Shown: positions 14,461-21,217 of the stretch, in pieces
How the letters are laid out: every line of letters starts with the position of its first letter
Numbering within the stretch: the first letter of the stretch is position 1
Origin: an uncultured Eubacteriales bacterium
GTDB lineage: Bacteria > Bacillota > Clostridia > Lachnospirales > CAG-274
Assembly: GCA_949738935.1 (NCBI GenBank)
Contig: CATJCJ010000614.1
Span: 1-40,147 of the forward strand
Length of the DNA: 40,147 bases
Direction of reading: 5' to 3'
Program-made: the position numbers and the translations under genes
The notes under the pieces: generated by a model
Database searches by the model: none
What the model saw: only the letters and a program-made list of their open reading frames with translations
What the model was told of the DNA's origin: nothing

Positions 14461-14982
14461 GTGGCTTACTATATGAATAACAACAGAGACATTGAGTGCT
14501 ACAGAGGTGACATTTTCTATATCGCCAACAGCGGTCATGTGGTCGGCTCTGAGCAGAGATCGGGAAGACCCGGTATCATCGTCTCGAATGATTTGGCGAA
14601 CAAGCACTCACCCAACGTGTCAGTCGTATATCTGACTTCACAGGAGAAGAAACCTCTGCCGACTCACGTTGATGTGATCTGCAAAGTCCCTTCTACTGCT
14701 CTGTGCGAGAACATTCAGACCGTATCGAAGGAACGTCTCGGTGACTTCGTGAAGTCCTGTACTACCTCCGAAATGGAAAGAGTCGATAAGGCTATCTGTC
14801 ATGCCCTCGGTCTCACCGTTCCGGCGGAAGAACCTACTATCACAGAGGAAGATTTGAAAGCTCTCAAGGAAGCACCTGTTCAGCTCATGCCTGTCGAACC
14901 TACGGCGGCTGAGATTGAGCGTAACCTGTACAAGAACCTGTACGAGCAGTTGCTTGACCGACTGACAGGTAAGTCCGCATGA
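14461..14982 (+). CDS. MazF/PemK-like endoribonuclease family protein
   Basis: 173 aa from GTG 14461 with AAGGAGG. The N-terminal 110 residues match PemK/MazF: YRGDIFYIANS, SEQRSGRPGIIVSNDL, VSVVYLTSQ, PTHVDV and NIQTVSKERLGDFV. The C-terminal extension about 115-173 is acidic and helical. No MazE-like antitoxin is adjacent. Stand-alone MazF-like proteins of this kind are common in clostridial phages and may not be toxins. Co-location with the DUF6273 gene suggests an accessory cassette. Confidence 0.82.
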   Translation: MAYYMNNNRDIECYRGDIFYIANSGHVVGSEQRSGRPGIIVSNDLANKHSPNVSVVYLTSQEKKPLPTHVDVICKVPSTALCENIQTVSKERLGDFVKSCTTSEMERVDKAICHALGLTVPAEEPTITEEDLKALKEAPVQLMPVEPTAAEIERNLYKNLYEQLLDRLTGKSA

Positions 14983-15152
14983 GAGATTCAGTAAAATGTA
15001 GTTCGTGCCGGAAGCGGTGTCTCTGCCGCTCCTGTCCGAACAATCAGACGTGCAAGATCGCCCTCCGGCGATATTGTAAGGCAGTCTGTTATTGCAGTAT
15101 CAATAGAAAACTCAAGGAGAACGAGAATGAACACAGACGTAATGTTCAGTAG
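14979..15152 (+). CDS. Small cysteine-rich (zinc-binding-like) protein
   Basis: 57 aa from an ATG overlapping the MazF-like stop. Nine cysteines in about 33 residues (KCSSCRKRCLCRSCPNNQTC, then RYCKAVCYC) suggest one or two zinc knuckles. It overlaps the Dam gene by 26 nt in another frame. The ribosome-binding site is weak, so coupled translation is likely. No family recognised. Confidence 0.6.
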   Translation: MRDSVKCSSCRKRCLCRSCPNNQTCKIALRRYCKAVCYCSINRKLKENENEHRRNVQ

Positions 15153-15596
15153 CAAAACGGACGATTGGGCTACTCCACAAGACTTCTTCGATGAACTGAA
15201 CCGGGAGTTCGGTTTCACCCTTGACCCTTGTGCAGATCATGTCAATCACAAGTGCGCTACTTACTATACGAAAGAACAAGACGGTCTCGTTCATGATTGG
15301 GGGGGGAACGAGTATTTTGTAACCCTCCCTATGGGAAAGAGATTGCCAAGTGGGTTCAGAAATCTCTTGAGGAGAGTCGCAAGCCCAATACCCTTGTCGT
15401 AATGCTCATTCCGGCGAGAACCGATACAAGATACTTCCACGACTTTATTTACGGAAAAGCGGAAATCAGATTCTTTCGAGGACGATTGAAGTTCGGCAAC
15501 TCGAAAACCGCCGCTCCCTTCCCTTCTATGGTCGTAATATTCAAAAACAAGGAGGAAAAATCCCATGAAAGTAACACTCATACAAGCAACCCCTAA
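15127..15596 (+). pseudogene. dam: Frameshifted phage Dam (DNA N6-adenine methyltransferase)
   Basis: The two parts together give an about 156-aa phage N-6-adenine methylase. Frame 1 (15127-15402) supplies MFSSKTDDWATPQDFFDELN and FTLDPCAD, the substrate-side start of the family. The catalytic VFCNPPYG motif and the rest (WVQKSLEE..., VMLIPARTDTRYF, IRFFRGRLKF) lie in another frame ending at 15596. The switch is at a G8 tract, 15299-15306; one extra G would restore DWGGERVFCNPPYG. As given, the ORF would stop at 15402 without the catalytic motif. Alternatives are phase-variable OFF state, transcriptional slippage or a homopolymer error. The ATG 15127 has AAGGAG. Confidence 0.85.
15299..15306 (+). 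repeat. G8 homopolymer at the Dam frameshift
   Basis: Eight G. The downstream conserved frame would be reached with nine (or six) G. It is the only point where the two methylase frames need to be joined. Confidence 0.85.
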
Positions 15597-16167
15597 CCCC
15601 ATTGAGACTATCGCTCAGATCGCAAGTATCTGTTACGACAGTGACCCCAAGAATCCTATCGGACTGGTGAAGCACCTGTACCGCAACGGACACCACAGTG
15701 TCTTCGAGCATATCTACTTCACGTTCAAGATCGAGGGTATCTCTCGTGCTTGCTCTCACCAGCTTGTGAGACACCGCCACTGTAGCTTCACTCAGCGCAG
15801 TCAGCGTTATTGCTCTGAGGACGGTTTCGGCTTTGTGACTCCTTCCACCGTTGATGAAGGACGCTTCGCAAACGATATGGAGGACATTAAGGACTGGTAC
15901 GAGGAGTATCAGAACAGCGGTGTTCCCAACGAAGACGCACGATATGTTCTGCCGAATGCGTGTGAAACCTCTCTCTACCTCTCCTGTAATCTGAGAGAAC
16001 TCATTCACATGAGCAACGAGCGTTTGTGCCGTAAGGCTCAGTGGGAAATTCGAGAGCTGGTACAGCAGATGGTCTACTGTGTGAACGCTGACCTGTGGTT
16101 CATGCTCGTACCTAAGTGCAAGAGCGGCAGAATCATTTGTAATTCCCCTTGCGGTAAGGAGGATTAA
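15565..16167 (+). CDS. thyX: Flavin-dependent thymidylate synthase
   Basis: 200 aa. The ThyX signature RHRx7S is present as Arg69-His70-Arg71...Ser79 in RHRHCSFTQRSQRY, with HHSVFEHIYFTF upstream and NLRELIHMSNERLCRKAQWEIRELV downstream. The enzyme makes dTMP from dUMP using FAD/NADPH and methylene-tetrahydrofolate. It supplies thymidine for phage replication and fits the deoxynucleotide genes at 10794-11832. It overlaps the Dam end by 32 nt and has AAGGAGG. Confidence 0.95.
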   Translation: MKVTLIQATPNPIETIAQIASICYDSDPKNPIGLVKHLYRNGHHSVFEHIYFTFKIEGISRACSHQLVRHRHCSFTQRSQRYCSEDGFGFVTPSTVDEGRFANDMEDIKDWYEEYQNSGVPNEDARYVLPNACETSLYLSCNLRELIHMSNERLCRKAQWEIRELVQQMVYCVNADLWFMLVPKCKSGRIICNSPCGKED

Positions 16168-16170
16168 GTC

Positions 16171-16494
16171 GTGAAGGTCAACATTCTCGGTGTTCCCTAC
16201 ACCATCCAATATAAGTCCCCGGCGGAGGACAAATTCTTGCGAGAGTGTGACGGTTACTGTGACAAAAGCTCTCACAAGATCGTAGTCAATACCGAGAATG
16301 GAGACCTTGAAGATTTCCCTCGGTATCAGAAACAATGTTTGCGGCATGAGATTATCCATGCGTTTATGTTCGAGTCCGGCTTGGGCGCAAATTGGGAACA
16401 TAAACCCATCGGACATGAGGAGACAACTATTGACTGGATAGCCGCTCAGTTCCCAAAGCTCCTCGAAGTATTTGAGAAAGTAGGTGCTTTGTGA
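16171..16494 (+). CDS. HExxH metalloprotease-like phage protein
   Basis: 107 aa from GTG 16171 (TAAGGAGG upstream). It contains HEIIHAFMFESG, an HExxH zinc-metallopeptidase motif, and a later Glu-rich HEETTIDWIAAQFP that may complete the metal site. Small proteins of this kind are widespread in Firmicutes phages and resemble minimal SprT-like domains, but they have no known substrate. It ends in an overlap (GTGATGA) with the next small gene. Confidence 0.7.
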   Translation: MKVNILGVPYTIQYKSPAEDKFLRECDGYCDKSSHKIVVNTENGDLEDFPRYQKQCLRHEIIHAFMFESGLGANWEHKPIGHEETTIDWIAAQFPKLLEVFEKVGAL

Positions 16495-16670
16495 TGAACG
16501 AAATTATCTGCCCTCTCCTCACTACCAACACGGTAGTTGAGGAAGACGGAACAGTCAAAATAGGTACTCAGCCTGTGTACTGCATTGAATGTCAGTGTGC
16601 ATGGTGGGTCGAAGATAAACAGAAATGTGCGGTAGCGGCGATTGGAGGTGAGCGTCATGGTAAGCGATAG
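16494..16670 (+). CDS. Small hypothetical protein with Cys cluster
   Basis: 58 aa from the ATG overlapping the preceding stop, ending 14 nt inside the primase gene. YCIECQCAWW and KQKCAVAAI give a C-x2-C-x-C pattern that may bind metal. No family recognised. Support is the tight overlap at both ends. Confidence 0.55.
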   Translation: MNEIICPLLTTNTVVEEDGTVKIGTQPVYCIECQCAWWVEDKQKCAVAAIGGERHGKR

Positions 16671-18180
16671 AGAATTGTTCGAGCTTCGTAATGGTCGAGT
16701 AATCATGGACGAAGACCTCTCCGAGAAAATGTACATCATCAAGGAGTACCACCCGGAGAGAGCGGACGAGACCAGCTCCGGCTTTGAATGGTCGGAAATG
16801 GGTATGGCTAACCTGTTCGGTATGCTCTACAACAGAGAGGTTCGCTACTGTACCGAGCATAAGAGCTGGTACACCTACCATGAAGGTGCGTGGCGCAAGG
16901 ACGAGGGTGCAATCCTCGTGTCCGAGAAGATCAAGGACTTTGTTCGTCTCATGATTCTCTACTGCGGTGAGATTGTGGACGATGATCTCCGCAAGAGCTA
17001 CACTGCATTCGTCAATAAGATGGGTGACAGACGTATGCGAGACCGAATCCTCAAGGACGCTACAGGTGAGCTTCGTATCTCCGCTGTGGAGTTTGACGCT
17101 AACCCCTACCTCATTAACTGTCTGAATGGTACATACTCTCTCGAAGACTTCTCCTTCCGGGAAGCTCGCTGGGACGATTTTCTCACCATGCAGACCAACT
17201 TCCGACACACTATCCGTAGAGACATTAAGTGTAAGCGTTGGGAGAAGTTCATTGACGAGGTTACACAGGGAGATAAGGACAAGGCGGATTTCCTTCAACG
17301 TGCGCTCGGTTACTCCATGCTCGGCATGAGCAACGAGGAGTGTATGTTCATTCTCCACGGCAAGACTACCCGAAACGGCAAGTCCACTCTGCTCAACACC
17401 ATCGAATTTATGCTCGGTGACTATGCGAAGGTTGCCCCGGTAGGTATGATCTGCCGTGGAGACAGGCAGAAGGACGCAGAAGCCGCTTCTCCTACTCTTG
17501 CCGGACTCAAGGGCAAACGCTTCGTCACCATGTCTGAGTCGAACGAGTATGGCAAGCTGGACGAGGAGAAAATCAAACAGCTCACAGGCGGTGAGGAAAT
17601 CTCAGCTCGTGCGCTGTACCAGTCAGCAATTACCTACAAGCCGCAGTTCACCCTTTGGCTTTCCTGTAATGACCTTCCGATGGTTACGGACAAGTCTCTG
17701 TTCGCTTCCGAGCGTATCAAGGTTATCGAGTTCAATCGTCACTTCACCCCTGAGGAACAGGACACTCACCTCAAGGACGAGCTGACCTCACAGGAAGCAA
17801 TGAGCGGTATCTTCATGTGGCTGGTGCGTGGCTACATCAAGTACAAGGAAATGGGACTGAAAATGTCCGACTCCCTCAAGACTGTTGTCACCAAGTACGA
17901 GAGAGACAATGACCTTGTGTTGCAGTTCCTCGAAAGCCGCTGTGTGCGTGTTCCCGAAGGCGAGAGCAATCCATACGGTGAGAAGAACAAGCGCACTCTC
18001 ATTAAGGCGAAGGATTTGTACAACGCTTTCAAGCTGTGGGCGAAGTCAGAGGGTGCTTACGTCCTCTCTGCTCGAAAGTTCAACTCCGAAATGGAACGTC
18101 ACCCGGAATGGTTCGATAGAAAATCGACTTCCAGCGGTTTCATGATTTATTGGGGACTCAAGCTCAAGGAGGTGCTGTAG
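16657..18180 (+). CDS. Phage/plasmid primase-helicase, P4 type (SF3)
   Basis: 507 aa from ATG 16657 with GGAGGTGA. The N-terminal region resembles the D5 N-domain (YNREVRYCTEHKSWYTYHEGAWRKD). The SF3 helicase core has Walker A GKTTRNGKST about 235-244, then RFVTMSESNEYGKLDEEKIKQLTGG, ARALYQSAITYKPQFTLWLSCNDLP, and the ERIKVIEF sensor region. The C-terminal winged-helix-like end is YNAFKLWAKSEG. It is the replicative helicase that works with the prim-pol protein at 12709. It is two bases ahead of the methylase gene. Confidence 0.93.
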   Translation: MVSDRELFELRNGRVIMDEDLSEKMYIIKEYHPERADETSSGFEWSEMGMANLFGMLYNREVRYCTEHKSWYTYHEGAWRKDEGAILVSEKIKDFVRLMILYCGEIVDDDLRKSYTAFVNKMGDRRMRDRILKDATGELRISAVEFDANPYLINCLNGTYSLEDFSFREARWDDFLTMQTNFRHTIRRDIKCKRWEKFIDEVTQGDKDKADFLQRALGYSMLGMSNEECMFILHGKTTRNGKSTLLNTIEFMLGDYAKVAPVGMICRGDRQKDAEAASPTLAGLKGKRFVTMSESNEYGKLDEEKIKQLTGGEEISARALYQSAITYKPQFTLWLSCNDLPMVTDKSLFASERIKVIEFNRHFTPEEQDTHLKDELTSQEAMSGIFMWLVRGYIKYKEMGLKMSDSLKTVVTKYERDNDLVLQFLESRCVRVPEGESNPYGEKNKRTLIKAKDLYNAFKLWAKSEGAYVLSARKFNSEMERHPEWFDRKSTSSGFMIYWGLKLKEVL

Positions 18181-18181
18181 C

Positions 18182-19156
18182 ATGAAATTACCTTTCATTA
18201 ACACCAAACCTGTGCGATTGATTGAACTTTTCGGGGGTATCGGCTCACAAGCTATGGCTCTCACTCGATTGAGAGTTGACTTTGAGCATTATCGACTTGT
18301 CGAGTTCGATAAGTACCCAGTCAAAAGCTACAATGCTATTCATGGTACTGATTTTGAACCTACGGACATAACTCAAATCCACGGTTCGGATTTAGGTATC
18401 GTAGACACAGACCATTACTGCTACCTCATGACCTACTCTTTTCCGTGCCAAGACTTGTCTCTCGCTGGTAAACAGCAAGGCATGAGCAAAGGTGGTGGAA
18501 CAAGATCGGGATTGCTATGGGAAGTAGAACGACTGTTGAACGAAACCGAAAACCTACCTCAACTACTCCTCATGGAAAATGTACCACAAGTACACGGTAC
18601 TAAGAACCTTGCGGATTTTGAGGAATGGATTAAGTTTCTCGAAAACAAAGGTTACTCCAACTTTTATCAAGACCTCAACGCGAAGGACTTTGGTGTGGCT
18701 CAGAATCGTAACCGCTGTTTCATGGTGAGCATTCTCGGTGACTACTGCTTTTACTTTCCTACTCCTCGGAAGCTGAATAAGGTGATGAAGGATTATCTCG
18801 AAGACTCCGTTGACGAAAAGTATTATATCAATAGTGATAAGTCTCAAGCACTAATTGATAAGCTGTTGGCAGACGCTCAGTTCAGAGAGAGAGAGAGAGA
18901 GCGTGCGTTGATCTCTCCCTTAACCATCCTCAGAGAAGGGAAATCGCAAACTGCATTTCCGCAAGAACAGACCGAGGAATTAGCAACAGAAAATCGGAAG
19001 GAACCGGAGTTGTCGAATATGATTACCGCCGCTCTGAATTATCGGAGAATTGATAAGGTGGGACTTCCTGTAGTAAAGACACTTTGTGCGAGAGATTACA
19101 AAGGGTTCGGGACAGGGTTCGACACGATGAATGGAGTGATAGAATGGAAACCGTGA
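18182..19156 (+). pseudogene. DNA cytosine-C5 methyltransferase, N-terminal part, frame-disrupted
   Basis: Intact up to about residue 233: motif I LIELFGGIGSQ, motif IV YSFPCQDLSLAGKQ, motif VI MENVP, motif VIII QNRNRCFMVSILG. At (AG)9 (18884-18901) the frame leaves the conserved sequence. The family-like text CVDLSLNHPQRREIANCISA and RTDRGISNRKSEGTGVVE lies in the other frame, reachable by removing one AG. The annotated frame regains conserved text at DKVGLPVVKTLCARDYKGFG and stops at 19156, while VKLGNIFGYTGGNFSGNVYDKY continues in another frame. So at least three frame changes occur in the target-recognition region. The gene is more AT-rich than its neighbours, hinting at recent acquisition. 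Confidence 0.85.
18884..18901 (+). repeat. (AG)9 dinucleotide repeat in the C5-methylase
   Basis: Eighteen bases of alternating AG encoding RERERER. Loss of one unit joins the N-terminal methylase frame to the conserved CVDLSLNHPQRREIANCI segment. It is a candidate slipped-strand contingency locus. Confidence 0.85.
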
Positions 19157-19201
19157 AATTAGGTAACATCTTCGGTTACACAGGAGGGAATTTTTCGGGC
19201 A

Positions 19202-19681
19202 ATGTCTATGATAAATACTCTCTCTTCTACGCTCAACACCATGCAAGGAGGTAATAAACAGCCGATGATTATTGAAAATCCAAACCCAAAATTAGTCGGA
19301 GGGTTGGGTGAGATAAATTTCGGAAAACAATATCGTCAAGGAAACAGAGTGTATGACAGTGAATCCGTAGCAATGTGCTTGACTGCACAACCGCTCGGGA
19401 ATACTGGCGGAAACTCATACCTCTATCTCACAGACGAATCTACCGAAATTCAGCAACCCTCACTACGAATAAGAAAACTCACCCCTAAAGAATGTTATAG
19501 ACTCATGGGGTTCGATGATGAAGCATTTGAACGAGCTGAAAAGGTGAACTCGAACGCACAGCTTTATAAACAAGCCGGCAACTTTATTGTGGTAGATGTT
19601 TTAATGGCTATCTTCGACAACCTACTTGTACACAGTCGTTCGGTGTGGCTCGATGAACTTTTGAAAGACGAGGAGGAATAA
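19202..19681 (+). pseudogene. DNA cytosine-C5 methyltransferase, C-terminal part
   Basis: Up to 159 aa in the same frame as the N-terminal part but separated from it by stops. It carries the rest of the target-recognition region (LSSTLNTMQGGNKQPMI, VYDSESVAMCLTAQPLGNTGG) and the C-terminal motifs IX/X: RIRKLTPKECYRLMGFDDEAF and LYKQAGNFIVVDVLMAIF. It joins the preceding GNVYDKY segment at (CT)4, 19218-19225; one added CT unit would keep the frame. No good ribosome-binding site precedes ATG 19202, so alone it is probably not translated efficiently. Confidence 0.82.
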
Positions 19682-19683
19682 CA

Positions 19684-19893
19684 ATGTTTGATGAATTGAA
19701 ATCTTGTCCGTTTTGCGGAGGAACAGCTCATTTGTTTGTAAACAACGGTGTAAGAGTTATGTGTCCGAAATGTGGAGCAACTTCAAAATGTGTTGTCGAT
19801 AGTATGCACGAACGTAAGGTAAATACTAACGCTGTTGCTACGGTGATTGACGCATGGAACTCTCGTTGCACAGGAGATTCACAAAATGAATGA
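19684..19893 (+). CDS. Lar-like restriction-alleviation zinc protein
   Basis: 69 aa after GAGGAGG. It has the zinc ribbon CPFCGGTAHLF...VMCPKCGATSKCV and the closing NAVATVIDAWNSR, typical of the Lar/phage zinc-ribbon family. Lar in the Rac prophage modulates type I restriction. Here it follows the methylase directly, consistent with a defence against host restriction; activity is unproven. Confidence 0.78.
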   Translation: MFDELKSCPFCGGTAHLFVNNGVRVMCPKCGATSKCVVDSMHERKVNTNAVATVIDAWNSRCTGDSQNE

Positions 19894-20035
19894 GCTTTTA
19901 GGTCTGATCGCAGACGTGAACCCGAACGAGATTGCGGCGCACATTGCTGACGGTACTCTCGCTGACTGGTGCGAGCTGTGGAGACAGCAAGCAACGGTGG
20001 CGGCAGAAAACCTCAGATTATCCGAAAAGGATTGA
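19886..20035 (+). CDS. Hypothetical small protein
   Basis: 49 aa (MNELLGLIADVNPNEIAAHI...) with CAGGAG upstream of the ATG, overlapping the Lar-like gene by 8 nt. Acidic and helical. Its stop lies inside the first copy of a 16-bp repeat that opens the intergenic region. Function unknown. Confidence 0.55.
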   Translation: MNELLGLIADVNPNEIAAHIADGTLADWCELWRQQATVAAENLRLSEKD

Positions 20036-20090
20036 AAAATAATCCTAAACGACATTTGGAAAATAACACAAATCGGATTGAAAAATAATC
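20029..20090. repeat. Two 16-bp direct repeats with dyad symmetry
   Basis: GGATTGAAAAATAATC at 20029-20044 and again at 20075-20090. The first extends to GGATT-N7-AATCC, a 5-7-5 dyad, so each may bind a dimeric protein. Spacing is 46 bp. Confidence 0.6.
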
Positions 20091-20108
20091 TTTTCGACTT
20101 TTTATGAT

Positions 20109-20217
20109 GAAGTAGTTAAAGTAGTTAAACTTTAGTTTTTGCGTAAAAGTCCCCTTATAAGAGGGCTATATAGTAAAAGTTACACGCAAAAGTCGATTTT
20201 TAACTACTTCAACTACT
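20109..20217. repeat. Long dyad R1 with GTAGTTAAA iterons
   Basis: 18-bp inverted arms at 20112-20129 and 20199-20216 with one mismatch, each made of two GTAGTTRAA units. An inner stem is TTTTGCGT (20137-20144) / ACGCAAAA (20184-20191), and a smaller hairpin sits around CCCCTTATAAGAGGG. A related element, R2, is at 23794-23903. Candidate origin, recombination site or structured RNA. Confidence 0.7.
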
Positions 20218-20233
20218 CAAGAAGAACAAGAAT

Positions 20234-20279
20234 AAGAGGACTCTCCGGGGCGGAAACTGGCTCGAAAAGAGGACTCTCC
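20234..20279. repeat. 13-bp direct repeats before terS
   Basis: AAGAGGACTCTCC at 20234-20246 and 20267-20279, each containing a short dyad, 33 bp apart, just upstream of the terS ribosome-binding site. Possible operator pair for terS. Confidence 0.55.
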
Positions 20280-20295
20280 AAGGAGGTAAACGACT

Positions 20296-20892
20296 ATGGC
20301 AAGTAAGAAAGACGCTCCTCAGAATGAGGGTGTACAGGTGATTAAGAAGAAGCCGAGAGGTGGCAACTCTCCTGTCATTGGCATGAATGGGTATGACCTT
20401 GAACCCGGAGACAATACAAAGTTTCTACAGCTCAACATGGAGCTTTTCAATATGGATAAAATTGATATGCACGATGAAGAAGCTGTGACAGAACGACTCA
20501 ATGAGTATTTTGCTTTGTATGCCAAGCATGATGTGAAACCCACTGTAGCTGGTATGGCAATGGCATTGGGTTGGAGTAGACAGCAACTATGGGCTGTTAC
20601 ACACGACCAACCTTTGGGTGGACGTGGGAACTATTGCACGTTGCCGCAGAGCGTGACCGACATTATAAAAAAAGCATACTTTTTGCTCGAAAATTTGTGG
20701 GAAAACTACGCTACCAACGGAAAAATTAACCCGGTTACAGCGATTTTCCTTGCGAAGAACAACTTCGGCTACCAAGACAAGACCGAGTATGTTGTGACTC
20801 CCAACGTCCAGCAAGACAACTATGACCCCGACTCTATCCGTCAGCGTTACCTTATCGACTCTGCAAACGACTCTGACGAAGAAAACGACTAA
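20296..20892 (+). CDS. terS: Terminase small subunit
   Basis: 198 aa after AAGGAGG. DNA-recognition subunit of the packaging motor: a helical N-terminal domain with VTERLNEYFALYAKHDVKPTVAG, the helix-turn-helix AMALGWSRQQLWAVTHD, an oligomerisation segment (YFLLENLWENYATNG), and the typical small-terminase close FLAKNNFGYQDKTEY. The acidic tail ends SANDSDEEND. It is 3.6 kb away from terL, separated by accessory genes, whereas the two are usually adjacent. It lies between dyad R1 and a terminator. Confidence 0.83.
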   Translation: MASKKDAPQNEGVQVIKKKPRGGNSPVIGMNGYDLEPGDNTKFLQLNMELFNMDKIDMHDEEAVTERLNEYFALYAKHDVKPTVAGMAMALGWSRQQLWAVTHDQPLGGRGNYCTLPQSVTDIIKKAYFLLENLWENYATNGKINPVTAIFLAKNNFGYQDKTEYVVTPNVQQDNYDPDSIRQRYLIDSANDSDEEND

Positions 20893-20913
20893 CGACTATC
20901 GACTATCGACTAT
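20886..20913. repeat. Four tandem 7-bp repeats across the terS stop
   Basis: CGACTAA followed by CGACTAT three times; the TAA of the first unit is the terS stop codon. Short tandem array, function unknown. Confidence 0.75.
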
Positions 20914-20920
20914 GAAATCG

Positions 20921-20972
20921 CCGCCATCGGCTGTCCCGGCTCTGTTCCGGGTCGGCTGGTGGCGGTCTTTTT
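20921..20972 (+). terminator. Rho-independent terminator after terS
   Basis: Outer stem CCGCC (20921-20925) with GGCGG (20961-20965), enclosing an inner CCCGG/CCGGG hairpin, followed by TCTTTTTG. The stretch 20893-21217 has no gene. It holds this terminator, a weaker TTATCT-A5-AGATAA-T6 hairpin at 21100-21122 and the 21135 promoter. Confidence 0.75.
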
Positions 20973-21099
20973 GTGCGGATTTTTTCGGGATTCCGGGAGG
21001 TTTTCTGCCGTTGGTATTAACGCTTTAGCGTGTTAAAGCAAAATTGCACCTCCGGCGGTTTTCCGGGTTCATACCTTATTATATAAGGAAGGAAAAATT

Positions 21100-21122
21100 T
21101 TATCTAAAAAAGATAATTTTTT
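21100..21122 (+). terminator. AT-rich hairpin with T6 tail
   Basis: TTATCT-AAAAA-AGATAA followed by TTTTTT, just upstream of the 21135 promoter. It is weak in stem energy but terminator-like, perhaps insulating the next transcription unit. Confidence 0.45.
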
Positions 21123-21134
21123 CTCCGAAAAGGG

Positions 21135-21163
21135 TTGACAATTCGCAAAAGACGAATTATAAT
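21135..21163 (+). promoter_or_regulatory. Promoter with repressor-type palindrome in its spacer
   Basis: TTGACA (21135-21140), 17-bp spacer, TATAAT (21158-21163). The spacer and flanks form AATTCG-CAAAAGA-CGAATT (21140-21158), a perfect 6-7-6 palindrome nearly identical to O2 at 1955-1973. Predicted to be under the same repressor. Confidence 0.78.
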
Positions 21164-21217
21164 ATAATCAGAAACAGACAAGAAATAATCTGTAAAAGAT
21201 AAACGGAGGTAAACCCC

